This document shows positions 54,035 to 62,456 of a DNA stretch of 64,000 nucleotides, piece after piece. The notes beneath the pieces were generated by a model. The model was given only the letters and a program-made list of their open reading frames with translations. It made no database searches and was not told where the DNA came from. The position numbers were made by a program, and so were the translations under genes. The DNA is taken from the NCBI RefSeq assembly GCF_000023325.1, contig NC_012785.1, forward strand, positions 558,001 through 622,000. Direction: 5' to 3'. This DNA is from Kosmotoga olearia TBF 19.5.1. Lineage in GTDB: Bacteria; Thermotogota; Thermotogae; Petrotogales; Kosmotogaceae. Numbering within the stretch: the stretch's first letter is position 1; each line of letters opens with the position of its first letter.

Positions 54035-54629
54035 CTTCAACAACGACAAGATGCCGGCATTTCGGGCAAAGAAGTTTAAAGAGTTCTTCTCTCCTGATGA
54101 TCTCTCTTGGTCGCATTTCAGGAAAGGAATATCCCAGATCTGTTAGTTTTATCAGGACAAGATTTGGATTACCATAGGTGTAAGCCCCAAGTCTTTTTAT
54201 AAGCCATTTAAGATGATCAACAGTTGTGATAATTGCCCCACATCTCTCACAGAAGACGAGTTCTTTTTCAATACAGTTGTAATTTCTTTCTTCTGATCTA
54301 TCAAAGGTTGCGGTCGTAAAATCTGTAGTTTGAACGATTCCATCTTCAACAATGCACTTTTCCTGGCATTGTCCGCAATATATGCAATCGGTATACTTCA
54401 CAGTTAAGACCCTTACCTTTTCAACCAGGTCATCCACCATGTCTATCGCTTTCGCAGGGCAAACCTGGACACATGCACCGCATCCGACACATTTTTCGGG
54501 GTTGAAGAGAGGCTTTCCCCTGTAAGTTTCGACAGGTTCATAAACTTCAAAGGGGAACTTCGTTGTAAACCTTTTAGAAAAGATGTTGGAAATAGCTTCC
54601 TTTATCTCTCTAATTTTCGGAGTCATCAT
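54021..54629 (-). CDS. NuoI-like 2[4Fe-4S] ferredoxin subunit with zinc-ribbon tail
   Basis: 202-aa electron-transfer subunit of the hydrogenase. Two cluster motifs: CVGCGACVQVCPAKAID and CIYCGQCQEKC. Unlike the shorter MbhN, it has about 90 extra residues with two CxxC pairs (FCERCGAII and LLCPKCRHL) that look like a zinc ribbon, as in some HycF/HyfH relatives. Start ATG 54629 has GGAGAG upstream; the gene overlaps the mrpG end by 20 bases. It probably relays electrons between reduced ferredoxin and the NuoB-like subunit. Confidence 0.88.
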   Translation of the reverse strand: MMTPKIREIKEAISNIFSKRFTTKFPFEVYEPVETYRGKPLFNPEKCVGCGACVQVCPAKAIDMVDDLVEKVRVLTVKYTDCIYCGQCQEKCIVEDGIVQTTDFTTATFDRSEERNYNCIEKELVFCERCGAIITTVDHLKWLIKRLGAYTYGNPNLVLIKLTDLGYSFPEMRPREIIRREELFKLLCPKCRHLVVVEDAFK

Positions 54630-54969
54630 TATTTTCACTCTCCTTCAGACTTTCACCGTACATATCTACAACAGTACCTTTAAAAGGCTTCACACCGCTC
54701 CTGTAAGCAGCTCTTGAAATTGCATGGGCCGCAACCGGTGATGTAAGTAATATGAATACCATACATATCAACGCTTTCATGCCTCCAGCGCTAAATCCTT
54801 CCAGTACAAAAACCCCCACCAATATTCCAGCCGAACCAAAGGTGACACATTTCGTCGCTGCCTGTAATCTGTTGAAAACATCCGGCAATCTGAGCAATCC
54901 CAGTGCCCCAAAAAAATCGAAGGCAAGGCCAAAACAGATCAACATGTATCCTATAACCGTTCTAATCAT
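54610..54969 (-). CDS. mrpG: MrpG/MnhG antiporter subunit
   Basis: 119-aa small membrane subunit with three helices (IRTVIGYMLICFGLAFDFFG, ALGLLRLPDVFNRLQAATKC, ALICMVFILLTSPVAAHAIS). LPDVFNRLQAATK is the MrpG signature. Start ATG 54969 lies seven bases after GGGAGG and just inside the mrpF stop; an upstream in-frame start would sit inside mrpF. Confidence 0.93.
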   Translation of the reverse strand: MIRTVIGYMLICFGLAFDFFGALGLLRLPDVFNRLQAATKCVTFGSAGILVGVFVLEGFSAGGMKALICMVFILLTSPVAAHAISRAAYRSGVKPFKGTVVDMYGESLKESENNDDSEN

Positions 54970-55300
54970 CAAGAGCCCTCCCTTCAAGGAATTTAGCCAG
55001 AGCCAGAGATACTATAAAGCTTTGGAGCGCCCATGCCATCGCGATGTCTATGAAGAAAGATGCCGTGGTAAAGACGTATAAAAGAGCTAAAAGCCCGACG
55101 ATTAATATGCCAAATATATCCACAGCCACGATTCTATCTGCTGCTGAAGGTCCAAAGATCACTCTTAAGATTGTCATTAGCGTACAGGCGAGGAGTATAT
55201 TGATCAATCTGGCCACGAAAGCAAGATCAACCAGGAAGAAATTACCTATAAAAAAAGCGATGATTACCACAAGGCCAATCAGCCATTTCAATATTTTCAT
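54962..55300 (-). CDS. mrpF: MrpF/MnhF antiporter subunit
   Basis: 112-aa membrane subunit with three helices. The family motif is in LRVIFGPSAADRIVAVDIFG, including the conserved Asp-Arg pair of the second helix. It overlaps mrpE by 4 bases. MrpF and MrpG belong to the Na+/H+ antiporter part of the complex. Confidence 0.93.
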   Translation of the reverse strand: MKILKWLIGLVVIIAFFIGNFFLVDLAFVARLINILLACTLMTILRVIFGPSAADRIVAVDIFGILIVGLLALLYVFTTASFFIDIAMAWALQSFIVSLALAKFLEGRALDD

Positions 55301-55800
55301 CGCATAAACCTCCTCAGGATTGACTCGAATCTATCACCTATGAGTTCAGTACATTTATCCACTTCAAAAGCTTTAACGTTAATCCAGTGTATGTAAAGAA
55401 AACCTTCATCTTTGTCAATATCCACGGTCAATGTTCCGGGGGTAAGGGTTATAGAGTTAGCGAGAACAGTTAAAGAAGCGTCTTCTTTCAACTTGCTCTT
55501 TATTCTGATGAATCCCGGTTTTATGGGAAGATACGGATTTACAACAATCATGACTACGTTGAGATTTGCCTTCAGCATCTCCCAGAAGAGAACCAATAAA
55601 TAGAGCAAAAAATAGGGCGCCTTGCTGGCAATAATGCTTCTCCCGCTTTTAAAAAGGATTTTCCCCGCTACAAGGGAAACGAAAAGAGCAACTACCAGAC
55701 CGGCAATAATCTCCTGAACATCTGTGATAGCTGTTATAAGTATCCAGACAAAAAAGGATAATGTAAAAACCGTAATTTTACTTTTCGTGGAAAGTTTCAT
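55297..55800 (-). CDS. mrpE: MrpE/MnhE antiporter subunit
   Basis: 167-aa subunit: N-terminal membrane helices (FTLSFFVWILITAITDVQEI), then a cytoplasmic domain with the MrpE motif LANSITLTPGTLTVDIDKDE. It overlaps mrpD and mrpF by 4 bases each (ATGA), giving strict translational coupling. Confidence 0.93.
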   Translation of the reverse strand: MKLSTKSKITVFTLSFFVWILITAITDVQEIIAGLVVALFVSLVAGKILFKSGRSIIASKAPYFLLYLLVLFWEMLKANLNVVMIVVNPYLPIKPGFIRIKSKLKEDASLTVLANSITLTPGTLTVDIDKDEGFLYIHWINVKAFEVDKCTELIGDRFESILRRFMR

Positions 55801-57275
55801 CGTCCACCACCTGCCGTAAACAAAGCGATGTAGGCCGTTCTGTCCGTTATACAGGAAACAACCTTTTCCAGAATGTTTTCCCGTACAACAGGAACGTAAA
55901 ACAAAGCGGTTGCAAGTGTGAGAACCGCAAGGATTATCATGGGAATCTTCAGTGATGCGGGTAGAGATCCTTTATCGTTAACCTCTTTATTCCTCTTTCT
56001 GAAAGCCTTCTTGAGCATTCCAAGATAATATCCAAGAGTTATCACGCTTACCGCGAGGGCAATAATCGCATAGATAAATTTTCCGGTATATATTGCGGCG
56101 GTAATTATAATCAGCTTGCTGAAGAATCCACCGAAAGGAGGTACACCGGAAATTCCTAAAGAAGCCATAAGAGATGTTACGTAAGTGGTTCTGTCACTTA
56201 CACCTTTCATCTCTTCCATATCTCTCGTGCCTTCAATCAGTTCCACTGCTCCAGCATCCATGAAAAGCAATCCTTTCAGTACAGCATGGTTCAACATGTG
56301 ATAAATCGCACCAAGCACCCCAAGGGGTGTTCCAATACCGAGAGCGAAGATGATGTATCCCATCTGGCTGACACTGCTGAAACCCAGCATTCTCTTGATA
56401 TCTTTCTGCATAACAGCTACAAGAGCGCCTATTACCATGGAAAGCGTCCCAAATATAAGAAACAATTCCTTCACCAGTTCTGAAACCCCGAATACCATGT
56501 AGAAAACCCTAATGAGTGTGTAAGCTCCCAGAACTTTTATCAGTACCCCGGAAAGCATAGCCGATACAGGTGATGGAGCTGAAGGATGTGCATCTGGTAA
56601 CCACGAATGAAATGGAAACATCGCCGCTTTCAATCCAAACCCCGTCAGGAATAGAGCGTAAACAAGGTTAGTCTCACCTACCCCAATCATCTTATTTGAA
56701 ATCTGCATCAGGGTCAAAGACGAGGTCATACTGTACACGCAACCTATCCCAAAGAGCACAAGGCTTGAGGATAACGAACTCATGATCGCGTACTTGAAGG
56801 CCGCTTCATAATGTTCCGCCTCACCATGAAAAGCTACAAGAGCGTAAGTAGCTATAAGCGCGATCTCCATAAAGACAAAGAGGTTGAAGAGGTCACCGGT
56901 AATCGCCACACCGTTAAGGCCGGTAATCATCAGCATTAAAAGCGCGTAGTAGTTCCATATACCAGAAAATTTTCTCATATATCCGACGGAATAAATCGTA
57001 CTCAGTACAGCCAACGCGGAGACCATGGTAACCAAAAAGGCTGATAAATAATCGATTACAAAGGATATGGTATACGGTATTTTCCATCCGGAAAGTTCGT
57101 AAAGAATCGCTCCTCCTTCGCTTTCAATCATAGGAAAGAGCAGGAGAGAAATCGCTAAAAGAGAGAAAGTGGCCGTCAAAGCAATCAGTTCTGGCAGAAC
57201 CTTATTCTTCCTCCCTAATAGAACAATCAAGAAACCTGCAGCCAAAGGTATGATAACCAGATAAGGTATTATCAC
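55797..57275 (-). CDS. mrpD: MrpD/NuoN-type ion-translocating subunit
   Basis: 492-aa polytopic subunit with about 14 helices, the proton or sodium channel of the Mrp module. Signature LFLTGFGLKAAMFPFHSWLP followed by DAHPSAPSPVSAMLSGVLIK carries the conserved Lys and Pro of antiporter-type subunits; the membrane Glu is in LFVFMEIALIATYALVAF. It overlaps mrpC and mrpE by 4 bases. It would be MbhH in Pyrococcus nomenclature. Confidence 0.92.
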   Translation of the reverse strand: MIIPYLVIIPLAAGFLIVLLGRKNKVLPELIALTATFSLLAISLLLFPMIESEGGAILYELSGWKIPYTISFVIDYLSAFLVTMVSALAVLSTIYSVGYMRKFSGIWNYYALLMLMITGLNGVAITGDLFNLFVFMEIALIATYALVAFHGEAEHYEAAFKYAIMSSLSSSLVLFGIGCVYSMTSSLTLMQISNKMIGVGETNLVYALFLTGFGLKAAMFPFHSWLPDAHPSAPSPVSAMLSGVLIKVLGAYTLIRVFYMVFGVSELVKELFLIFGTLSMVIGALVAVMQKDIKRMLGFSSVSQMGYIIFALGIGTPLGVLGAIYHMLNHAVLKGLLFMDAGAVELIEGTRDMEEMKGVSDRTTYVTSLMASLGISGVPPFGGFFSKLIIITAAIYTGKFIYAIIALAVSVITLGYYLGMLKKAFRKRNKEVNDKGSLPASLKIPMIILAVLTLATALFYVPVVRENILEKVVSCITDRTAYIALFTAGGGR

Positions 57276-57616
57276 TCCCTGAGCCTCCTTATCTTCCTCA
57301 GGTCAAATGTTCCGTATTTACGATGAATATTTATAGCCAGCGTTATCAACAATGCGGTCACACCGAGCTCGATAACAATAGACGTCAGAACCAGCGCCTG
57401 CGGCAGTGGATCGACCATCAGTATTAGTTCGTGCTCTTCTCCGGGAAGAAATATAGGAAATCTCGCACCTTCTCTGTACGCAATAAGTATCAGGAAAAGA
57501 TTTGTAGCGTAACCCATAATACCGAACCCAAGAATTACTTTCACGATATTTCTCTTTACGAGCATTCCATACAATCCAACAAGAAAGAGCGCAAAACAAA
57601 GTATGTAGAGATTCAT
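57272..57616 (-). CDS. mrpC: MrpC/NuoK-type antiporter subunit
   Basis: 114-aa subunit with three helices (NLYILCFALFLVGLYGMLVK, VILGFGIMGYATNLFLILIA, LPQALVLTSIVIELGVTALL). DPLPQALVLTSIVIELGVTA is the MrpC/NuoK signature with its membrane Glu. Start ATG 57616 is seven bases after GGGAGG at the mrpB end. Confidence 0.93.
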   Translation of the reverse strand: MNLYILCFALFLVGLYGMLVKRNIVKVILGFGIMGYATNLFLILIAYREGARFPIFLPGEEHELILMVDPLPQALVLTSIVIELGVTALLITLAINIHRKYGTFDLRKIRRLRE

Positions 57617-57618
57617 AG

Positions 57619-58077
57619 TCATTCCTCCCTGTTATCCTCTCCTTCATCATGTTCTATCAAAGCCAAAACAACAAACGCAAGGAATATTCCCGTTCCAACT
57701 TTTAAGGCAATGGCGAAATTCAGTAGCGGTATAGTACCTGAGCTGAAGAGATCAAAAAGTTTCCCTTTTCCCAGGAAGTTTGTCAGAAAAGGTAGCCCAA
57801 GCAGCATAGCAACCAAACCAATTCCAACATAAAACAGAACTCCCGTGGACTCCAGCATATGAAGTGCTTCCTCATCCGGAAGCTTTATCGGAGATTTTTT
57901 ACCGTATGCGAGAGTGATGTGAATGAAAGCCAAAGCAATAACGAGTCCACCAGCGAATCCACCGCCGGGCGTCAGGTGCCCGTGAACAACAAGAAATATT
58001 CCATAAAGCATTATCAACCAGACAGTGAAACGCGTTATGGTCTTGACAATGATTGTCATTCCGTGTTCTTTTTTCAT
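57619..58077 (-). CDS. mrpB: MrpB/MnhB antiporter subunit
   Basis: 152-aa subunit with about four helices. The conserved HGHLTPGGGFAGGLVIALAF identifies MrpB. It overlaps the MbhDE fusion gene by 4 bases and ends two bases before mrpC. Confidence 0.93.
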   Translation of the reverse strand: MKKEHGMTIIVKTITRFTVWLIMLYGIFLVVHGHLTPGGGFAGGLVIALAFIHITLAYGKKSPIKLPDEEALHMLESTGVLFYVGIGLVAMLLGLPFLTNFLGKGKLFDLFSSGTIPLLNFAIALKVGTGIFLAFVVLALIEHDEGEDNREE

Positions 58078-58610
58078 ATGTCATCCTTCCCTTTGTCCCT
58101 TTTTCTAAGGAGGGTTACAACGCCAAGAATAGAAACGAATAAAATAGTTGCCTCACCAAGGGTGTCATAAACTCTGTAATCAAGAACAACGGAGGTCACA
58201 AGGTTGACCGCACCTGTTTCCTCAGTACCACTTTCCAGATATCTCTCTGAAACCTCTAGCAAGGGTTTTCCAAATTCTGGCAGAATGGAGAAAAGTGGAG
58301 CTATCAGAAAAAGAACCAAAAGAATCACAACTAATTTGGCGGAGAAAGAAACCTTACTTTCTTTAACGGTTTCATAACGCTCGCCGGAATTCTTCAACAG
58401 CAAAATAAGGATTATCACCGAGATGATTTCGTAAACAAACTGTACGAGAGCGAGGTCAGGTGCCTGTAAAAATAGAAAAGCAACGGCAACAGCGAGTCCA
58501 ACCATACCAACAGAAATCACCGAAGACAAAAGGTCTTTTATTTCGAGAGCAACTATCGATGCGAAAATCATAAAACCAATGAGAAAGTACATCCACGATT
58601 CGATTGGCAT
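58074..58610 (-). CDS. MbhD-MbhE fusion (MrpA C-terminal/DUF4040-like) subunit
   Basis: 178 aa. The first half (residues 1-75, GMVGLAVAVAFLFLQAPDLA followed by LVQFVYEIISVIILILLLKN) is the DUF4040/MbhD unit found at the end of MrpA; the second half (LDYRVYDTLGEATILFVSIL, then GVVTLLRKR) is the MbhE/MrpB-N-terminal unit. In Pyrococcus Mbh these are two genes; here they are one. The Asp in QAPDLA and Glu in GEATI are the conserved membrane acids. It lies three bases after the large antiporter gene. Confidence 0.88.
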   Translation of the reverse strand: MPIESWMYFLIGFMIFASIVALEIKDLLSSVISVGMVGLAVAVAFLFLQAPDLALVQFVYEIISVIILILLLKNSGERYETVKESKVSFSAKLVVILLVLFLIAPLFSILPEFGKPLLEVSERYLESGTEETGAVNLVTSVVLDYRVYDTLGEATILFVSILGVVTLLRKRDKGKDDI

Positions 58611-58613
58611 ACG

Positions 58614-60413
58614 TTACCCCCCTCTCGCCATTACAAAGAGAAAAACGAATAGCCCAATAACTATCCATACCAGTTGAAAAGACAGCTCACCTGTATGCAA
58701 CTTTCTCAGTGGTATTGCCAGGTTGCGGGCACCTGCTTTCAACAGTTCAAAGGCATCAAACCATTTATTTTCCGCTGCTGTGTATATACTCTTCAGCGGT
58801 GGCATTTCTTCAACTTCGTTGAAAAAATCAACCCCACTAATCTTGAAAGAAGCAGAATCTTTCTGACCTCCAACAAAAGCTTCATCAAACCTCACTCGCT
58901 TAAAAATCAGATAAATGAGGCCACCGAACAAAAGACTGAGGACAATCACACTCAGCAGTTCCGGCGAAGAATAGAAACCTACTGGAGTAATTTGTTTCAC
59001 AGGCAGGATTCTATCGATAAATCTTAGAGGGAAGAACCTCCATCCAATACCGATCATCAGACAAAGGCCTGCATTTATCGATAGCGCTATTTGTCTGACA
59101 ATCGAAACTTCCTTTACTCCATCCAACCTTTTGGGTCGCTTGCTGAGAAAAGACGAATAGATGAACTTCATAAAACTGGCAAAGGTCAACGCACTACCAA
59201 AAAGGGCAAGAACAAGGCATATCATATATAAAACACCCAGCATATAACCGCTGCTGGCTATTGCAATTAATACTCCCTGATACACCAACCATTTAGAAAC
59301 GAAACCATTGGTAAGTGGTATTCCAGAAATGGAGAAGGAACAGACCAACGTGCCTATGAAAGTAACCGGCATTTTTTTGGATAGCCCCCCTATTTTTTCG
59401 AGTTCACTTGTTCCGGACTGACTCTCAACATTTCCCATCCCCATAAACAATCCGGATTTATAGATAGAATGGTTAACCATGTGCAACAACCCACCAGCTA
59501 TACCAATGGGATTACCGGTCGCTACACCAAGGACCATGTATCCAACCTGGCTAACGGCATGATAACCGAGAAGCTTTCGCCCGTTGTGCTGTATCAGAGC
59601 CATCATAACTGCAGCTATTATTGTCAAAGCACCGAGTAAGGCCATCACTATTTTCAGAACTTCCGAAGGAGTTATGAAATTCATGAACAGCCTGGCAAAA
59701 AGGTAAATACCCATTAGTTTGTCGAGAGAAGCGGGAAGCAAAAAAGTGGATTCGAGAATGGATTTCTCACAGTATTCCGGAACCCATGTATGGAGTGGAA
59801 AAGCTCCAGCTTTAGCAAAAGAAGCTAAAGCTATAAAAATGAAAGCCGTCACAATCCATCCTCCGTTTATGCCAATTGGACTTCCACTCATCCTGAGAGG
59901 CAAGCCTGTGGAGCTAATAATGATTAAAAAGGCAAATATCAGCAGAGCATCTGATATTCCTGAAATCAGCAAAGCCTTCTTGGAAATTGCAGCCGCTTCT
60001 TCACGAATAACACCGTACAAATAAAGCATCAAACCTGACAATCCCCAGAAAATGAGAAAAAGAATTGCATTATCAGACATAAGGGCGCTGTTGACGAAGT
60101 ACACTGTGAGGATAAAGTATATATGAACCTTTTTTATACCGGTTTTCAGAAGGTATATAGAAAAAACAAAGCCAAGAAGATTAGCAAAGAATACTGTGAA
60201 GAAAGAAAGATCGTCAAGGACGTACAACTTCTCGCCATTCAAAGAAAAACTGAGTGGAAGATCTCTGACAAAAAACAGAGTGTTTGCAAAGAGAGAAGCG
60301 ATAGTTATTATGTTAAGCCACCGCACGATTTTTACCGGAAAAACAAGATCTAATAGAATCACAACTAACGGCAAAAAAAGCATAAAAGAAATCGGAGTCA
60401 TAAGGATTTCCAT
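58614..60413 (-). CDS. NuoL/HyfB-like second antiporter-type subunit
   Basis: 599-aa polytopic protein of the NuoL/MrpA/HyfB family. Channel motifs: ALASFAKAGAFPLHTWVPEY and LLGYHAVSQVGYMVLGVATG with HMVNHSIYKSGLFMGMG. After the core, a charged segment (VRFDEAFVGGQKDSASFKIS) resembles the C-terminal arm of HycC/HyfB-type subunits. Together with MrpD this gives the complex two channel-like subunits, whereas Pyrococcus Mbh has one. ATG 60413 has GGGAGAG upstream and overlaps the large-subunit end by 16 bases. Confidence 0.88.
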   Translation of the reverse strand: MEILMTPISFMLFLPLVVILLDLVFPVKIVRWLNIITIASLFANTLFFVRDLPLSFSLNGEKLYVLDDLSFFTVFFANLLGFVFSIYLLKTGIKKVHIYFILTVYFVNSALMSDNAILFLIFWGLSGLMLYLYGVIREEAAAISKKALLISGISDALLIFAFLIIISSTGLPLRMSGSPIGINGGWIVTAFIFIALASFAKAGAFPLHTWVPEYCEKSILESTFLLPASLDKLMGIYLFARLFMNFITPSEVLKIVMALLGALTIIAAVMMALIQHNGRKLLGYHAVSQVGYMVLGVATGNPIGIAGGLLHMVNHSIYKSGLFMGMGNVESQSGTSELEKIGGLSKKMPVTFIGTLVCSFSISGIPLTNGFVSKWLVYQGVLIAIASSGYMLGVLYMICLVLALFGSALTFASFMKFIYSSFLSKRPKRLDGVKEVSIVRQIALSINAGLCLMIGIGWRFFPLRFIDRILPVKQITPVGFYSSPELLSVIVLSLLFGGLIYLIFKRVRFDEAFVGGQKDSASFKISGVDFFNEVEEMPPLKSIYTAAENKWFDAFELLKAGARNLAIPLRKLHTGELSFQLVWIVIGLFVFLFVMARGG

Positions 60414-61606
60414 AATTTATACTCTCCCATGTTTTTAATGAGTCTATCAGTCTTATCCTGGGATAGTTTCAACAGGTTGCTGGTTATTTCCATCCCTTTT
60501 TCGGTCTGAAGTCTGACGGATCTTTCGGTGCAGCAATAACAGGGATCAACAGAAGCGAGGGTAATCAATACGTCGGCAAGATTTTCGCCGATACAGGAAG
60601 CTTTGTAAGTCGGGATATTAACGTAACTTGGTGCTCTTATTTTGTGCCTGACAGGGCGGTTAGAACCATCCGTTCTTATATAGTGGAAAACCTCTCCTCT
60701 TGGAGCTTCGTGCCGTCCTATCCCCTCGCCGGCAGGTATTTCCTTAACGTCATTGTATATCGGCCCTTTAACCTTCCTCAACTTCTCTATTATTTGCCTG
60801 ATCATCTTTATGCTTTCAAATACCTCTAAAATCCGTACCACTGTTTTGGCAAAAATATCGCCCTCTTCCCTTACAACAACCCCAAAATCGAGCAGATCAT
60901 AGGCCGCGTAAGGTTCATCTTTCCTGACATCGATAGCAACACCAGAAGCTCTCGCGGTGGGACCAACAGCGCAATAGCTTATTGCCTCTTCTTTGGTGAG
61001 TACTCCAACTCCACACAATCTGCTCCTTACTACCGGATCATTCGCTACGGCTTTGGCAACCATAGTTAGTTTTTTCTCGAGAAAGTCAAGTTTTTCATGA
61101 ACAACAGAATTCAAAGAAACATCGTAATCTCTTCTCACACCACCGATTTTGAACGTCCCATAATGGTTTCTGTTCCCGGTTATCATCTCAATAACCTCAA
61201 GTACCGGCTCCCTGTATTTCCATGCCCACATCCACAAAGTATCGTAACCAATGAAATGTCCCGCGAGTCCCAACCACAGAAGATGACTGTGAACCCTTTC
61301 TAACTCACCAATAAGAGATCTTATATAGCGGGCTTTAAGTGGGACTTCAATCTCTCCAATATCCTCAAAAGCGTTTATACAGGCAAAGGGATGGGAAGCG
61401 GAGCATATACCGCAAATTCTTTCCACCACAAATATAGATTGGTCAAAGGTGCTTTCTTCAGAGATTTTTTCTATACCCCTGTGCATCCATCCGGTTTCCA
61501 TCTCAATGTCGACTACCCGCTCTCCGTCGAGTTTTATTTTGAAATATTCTGCTTCTTCGAGTAACGGATGAAAGGGTCCAACCGGTAGATTAAATTCTTT
61601 ACTCAT
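60398..61606 (-). CDS. mbhL: Group 4 [NiFe]-hydrogenase large (catalytic) subunit
   Basis: 402-aa catalytic subunit related to NuoD. Both nickel-binding motifs are complete: L1 is RICGICSASHP and L2 is DPCYCCTERS, so it should hold an active NiFe centre and evolve or oxidise H2, unlike Mbx/Fpo relatives that lost these Cys. The 31-40 residues after L2 (from about SVRLQTEKG) are the tail expected to be removed by the endopeptidase encoded downstream. It overlaps the NuoC-like gene by 8 bases. E. coli HycE and Ech are the closest well-known types by motif. Confidence 0.95.
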   Translation of the reverse strand: MSKEFNLPVGPFHPLLEEAEYFKIKLDGERVVDIEMETGWMHRGIEKISEESTFDQSIFVVERICGICSASHPFACINAFEDIGEIEVPLKARYIRSLIGELERVHSHLLWLGLAGHFIGYDTLWMWAWKYREPVLEVIEMITGNRNHYGTFKIGGVRRDYDVSLNSVVHEKLDFLEKKLTMVAKAVANDPVVRSRLCGVGVLTKEEAISYCAVGPTARASGVAIDVRKDEPYAAYDLLDFGVVVREEGDIFAKTVVRILEVFESIKMIRQIIEKLRKVKGPIYNDVKEIPAGEGIGRHEAPRGEVFHYIRTDGSNRPVRHKIRAPSYVNIPTYKASCIGENLADVLITLASVDPCYCCTERSVRLQTEKGMEITSNLLKLSQDKTDRLIKNMGEYKLWKSL

Positions 61607-62039
61607 GTTTTCTTCTCTCCACTCTCAAAGGTTTTTTTGGTATCTTCTCATTATTCTCCGTCAGAAGCGGTTTCAATCCGGGATGGTCTATAAACCCAAC
61701 ACCAAAAAGTTCATGAATTTCCCTTTCGATCCAGCTAGCTCCTTCAATAATTTTTGCAATGGAGGGAACAACTGGTTTTTCGACAGGAACAAAGACCTTA
61801 GGACAGTAATAACAGCCCGTAAGGTCATCTGAAAAATGATAAATTAACTCAAAGGTTTCTATATTCTCAATAGCCGTTATCGTTGAGAGCCGCACCCCTC
61901 TTGTGAAAAGAATCTTTGCAACATTTGTTATGTTTTTAGCATCAACTTTGAAGTAAATACGCTTTCGCTTTTCAGAAAGAAGCTCAATATTTTCCTGGAT
62001 CGCCGCAAAAAGCTCTTTTTTTCTTTCAATTGGATTCAT
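61599..62039 (-). CDS. mbhK: NuoC/MbhK-like hydrogenase subunit
   Basis: 146-aa 30-kDa-subunit-type protein that supports the large subunit on the cytoplasmic arm. The motif PSIAKIIEGASWIEREIHEL followed by FGVGFIDHPGLKPLL is the NuoC signature. Start ATG 62039 is seven bases after GGGAGG; an upstream in-frame ATG lies inside the previous gene. Confidence 0.91.
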   Translation of the reverse strand: MNPIERKKELFAAIQENIELLSEKRKRIYFKVDAKNITNVAKILFTRGVRLSTITAIENIETFELIYHFSDDLTGCYYCPKVFVPVEKPVVPSIAKIIEGASWIEREIHELFGVGFIDHPGLKPLLTENNEKIPKKPLRVERRKHE

Positions 62040-62040
62040 T

Positions 62041-62454
62041 TCACAGCCTCCCAAGCAGTTCTGATAATCCGGCTATCATGGTTTCTGGCTTTGGAGGACA
62101 ACCTGGTATGTACAAATCAACAGGAACAAATCTATCTAAAGGTCCACACCTCGTATAACTCTCCTTAAAGGTTGCTCCAGCCACCGGGCAGGTTCCTACT
62201 GCGATCACAAATACAGGCTTAGGAGCTTGGTTATAAATCCTTATAACCCTTTCAGAAACCTTACATCCCCCCATCCCAGTTACGAGCAGAACGTCAGCAT
62301 GTCTTACTGAACCGACAAGTTTTATTCCGAAACGCTCGAGGTCATATCTCGGCGTTAACATATCGAGAATCTCTATATCGCAGTTATTACATGGTGACGC
62401 GCTGACATGAAACACCCAGAGTGATCTTTTCAGAATCTTCGTGTAAAATCCCAT
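62041..62454 (-). CDS. mbhJ: NuoB/MbhJ-like small hydrogenase subunit
   Basis: 137-aa subunit carrying the [4Fe-4S] cluster next to the NiFe site. Ligands: CNNCDIE (CxxC), the Cys of VAVGTCPVAGATF and the Cys of LYIPGCPPKPETMI. Start ATG 62454 is six bases behind GGGGGG; another ATG two codons earlier sits against that site. It passes electrons from the ferredoxin subunits to the catalytic site. Confidence 0.93.
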   Translation of the reverse strand: MGFYTKILKRSLWVFHVSASPCNNCDIEILDMLTPRYDLERFGIKLVGSVRHADVLLVTGMGGCKVSERVIRIYNQAPKPVFVIAVGTCPVAGATFKESYTRCGPLDRFVPVDLYIPGCPPKPETMIAGLSELLGRL

Positions 62455-62456
62455 AT

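Noticed and set aside
60398-61606. Mbx/Fpo-type (non-hydrogenase) large subunit
   Set aside because: Both cysteine pairs of the NiFe site are present, and the operon encodes a maturation protease and Hyp proteins, which only a true hydrogenase needs.
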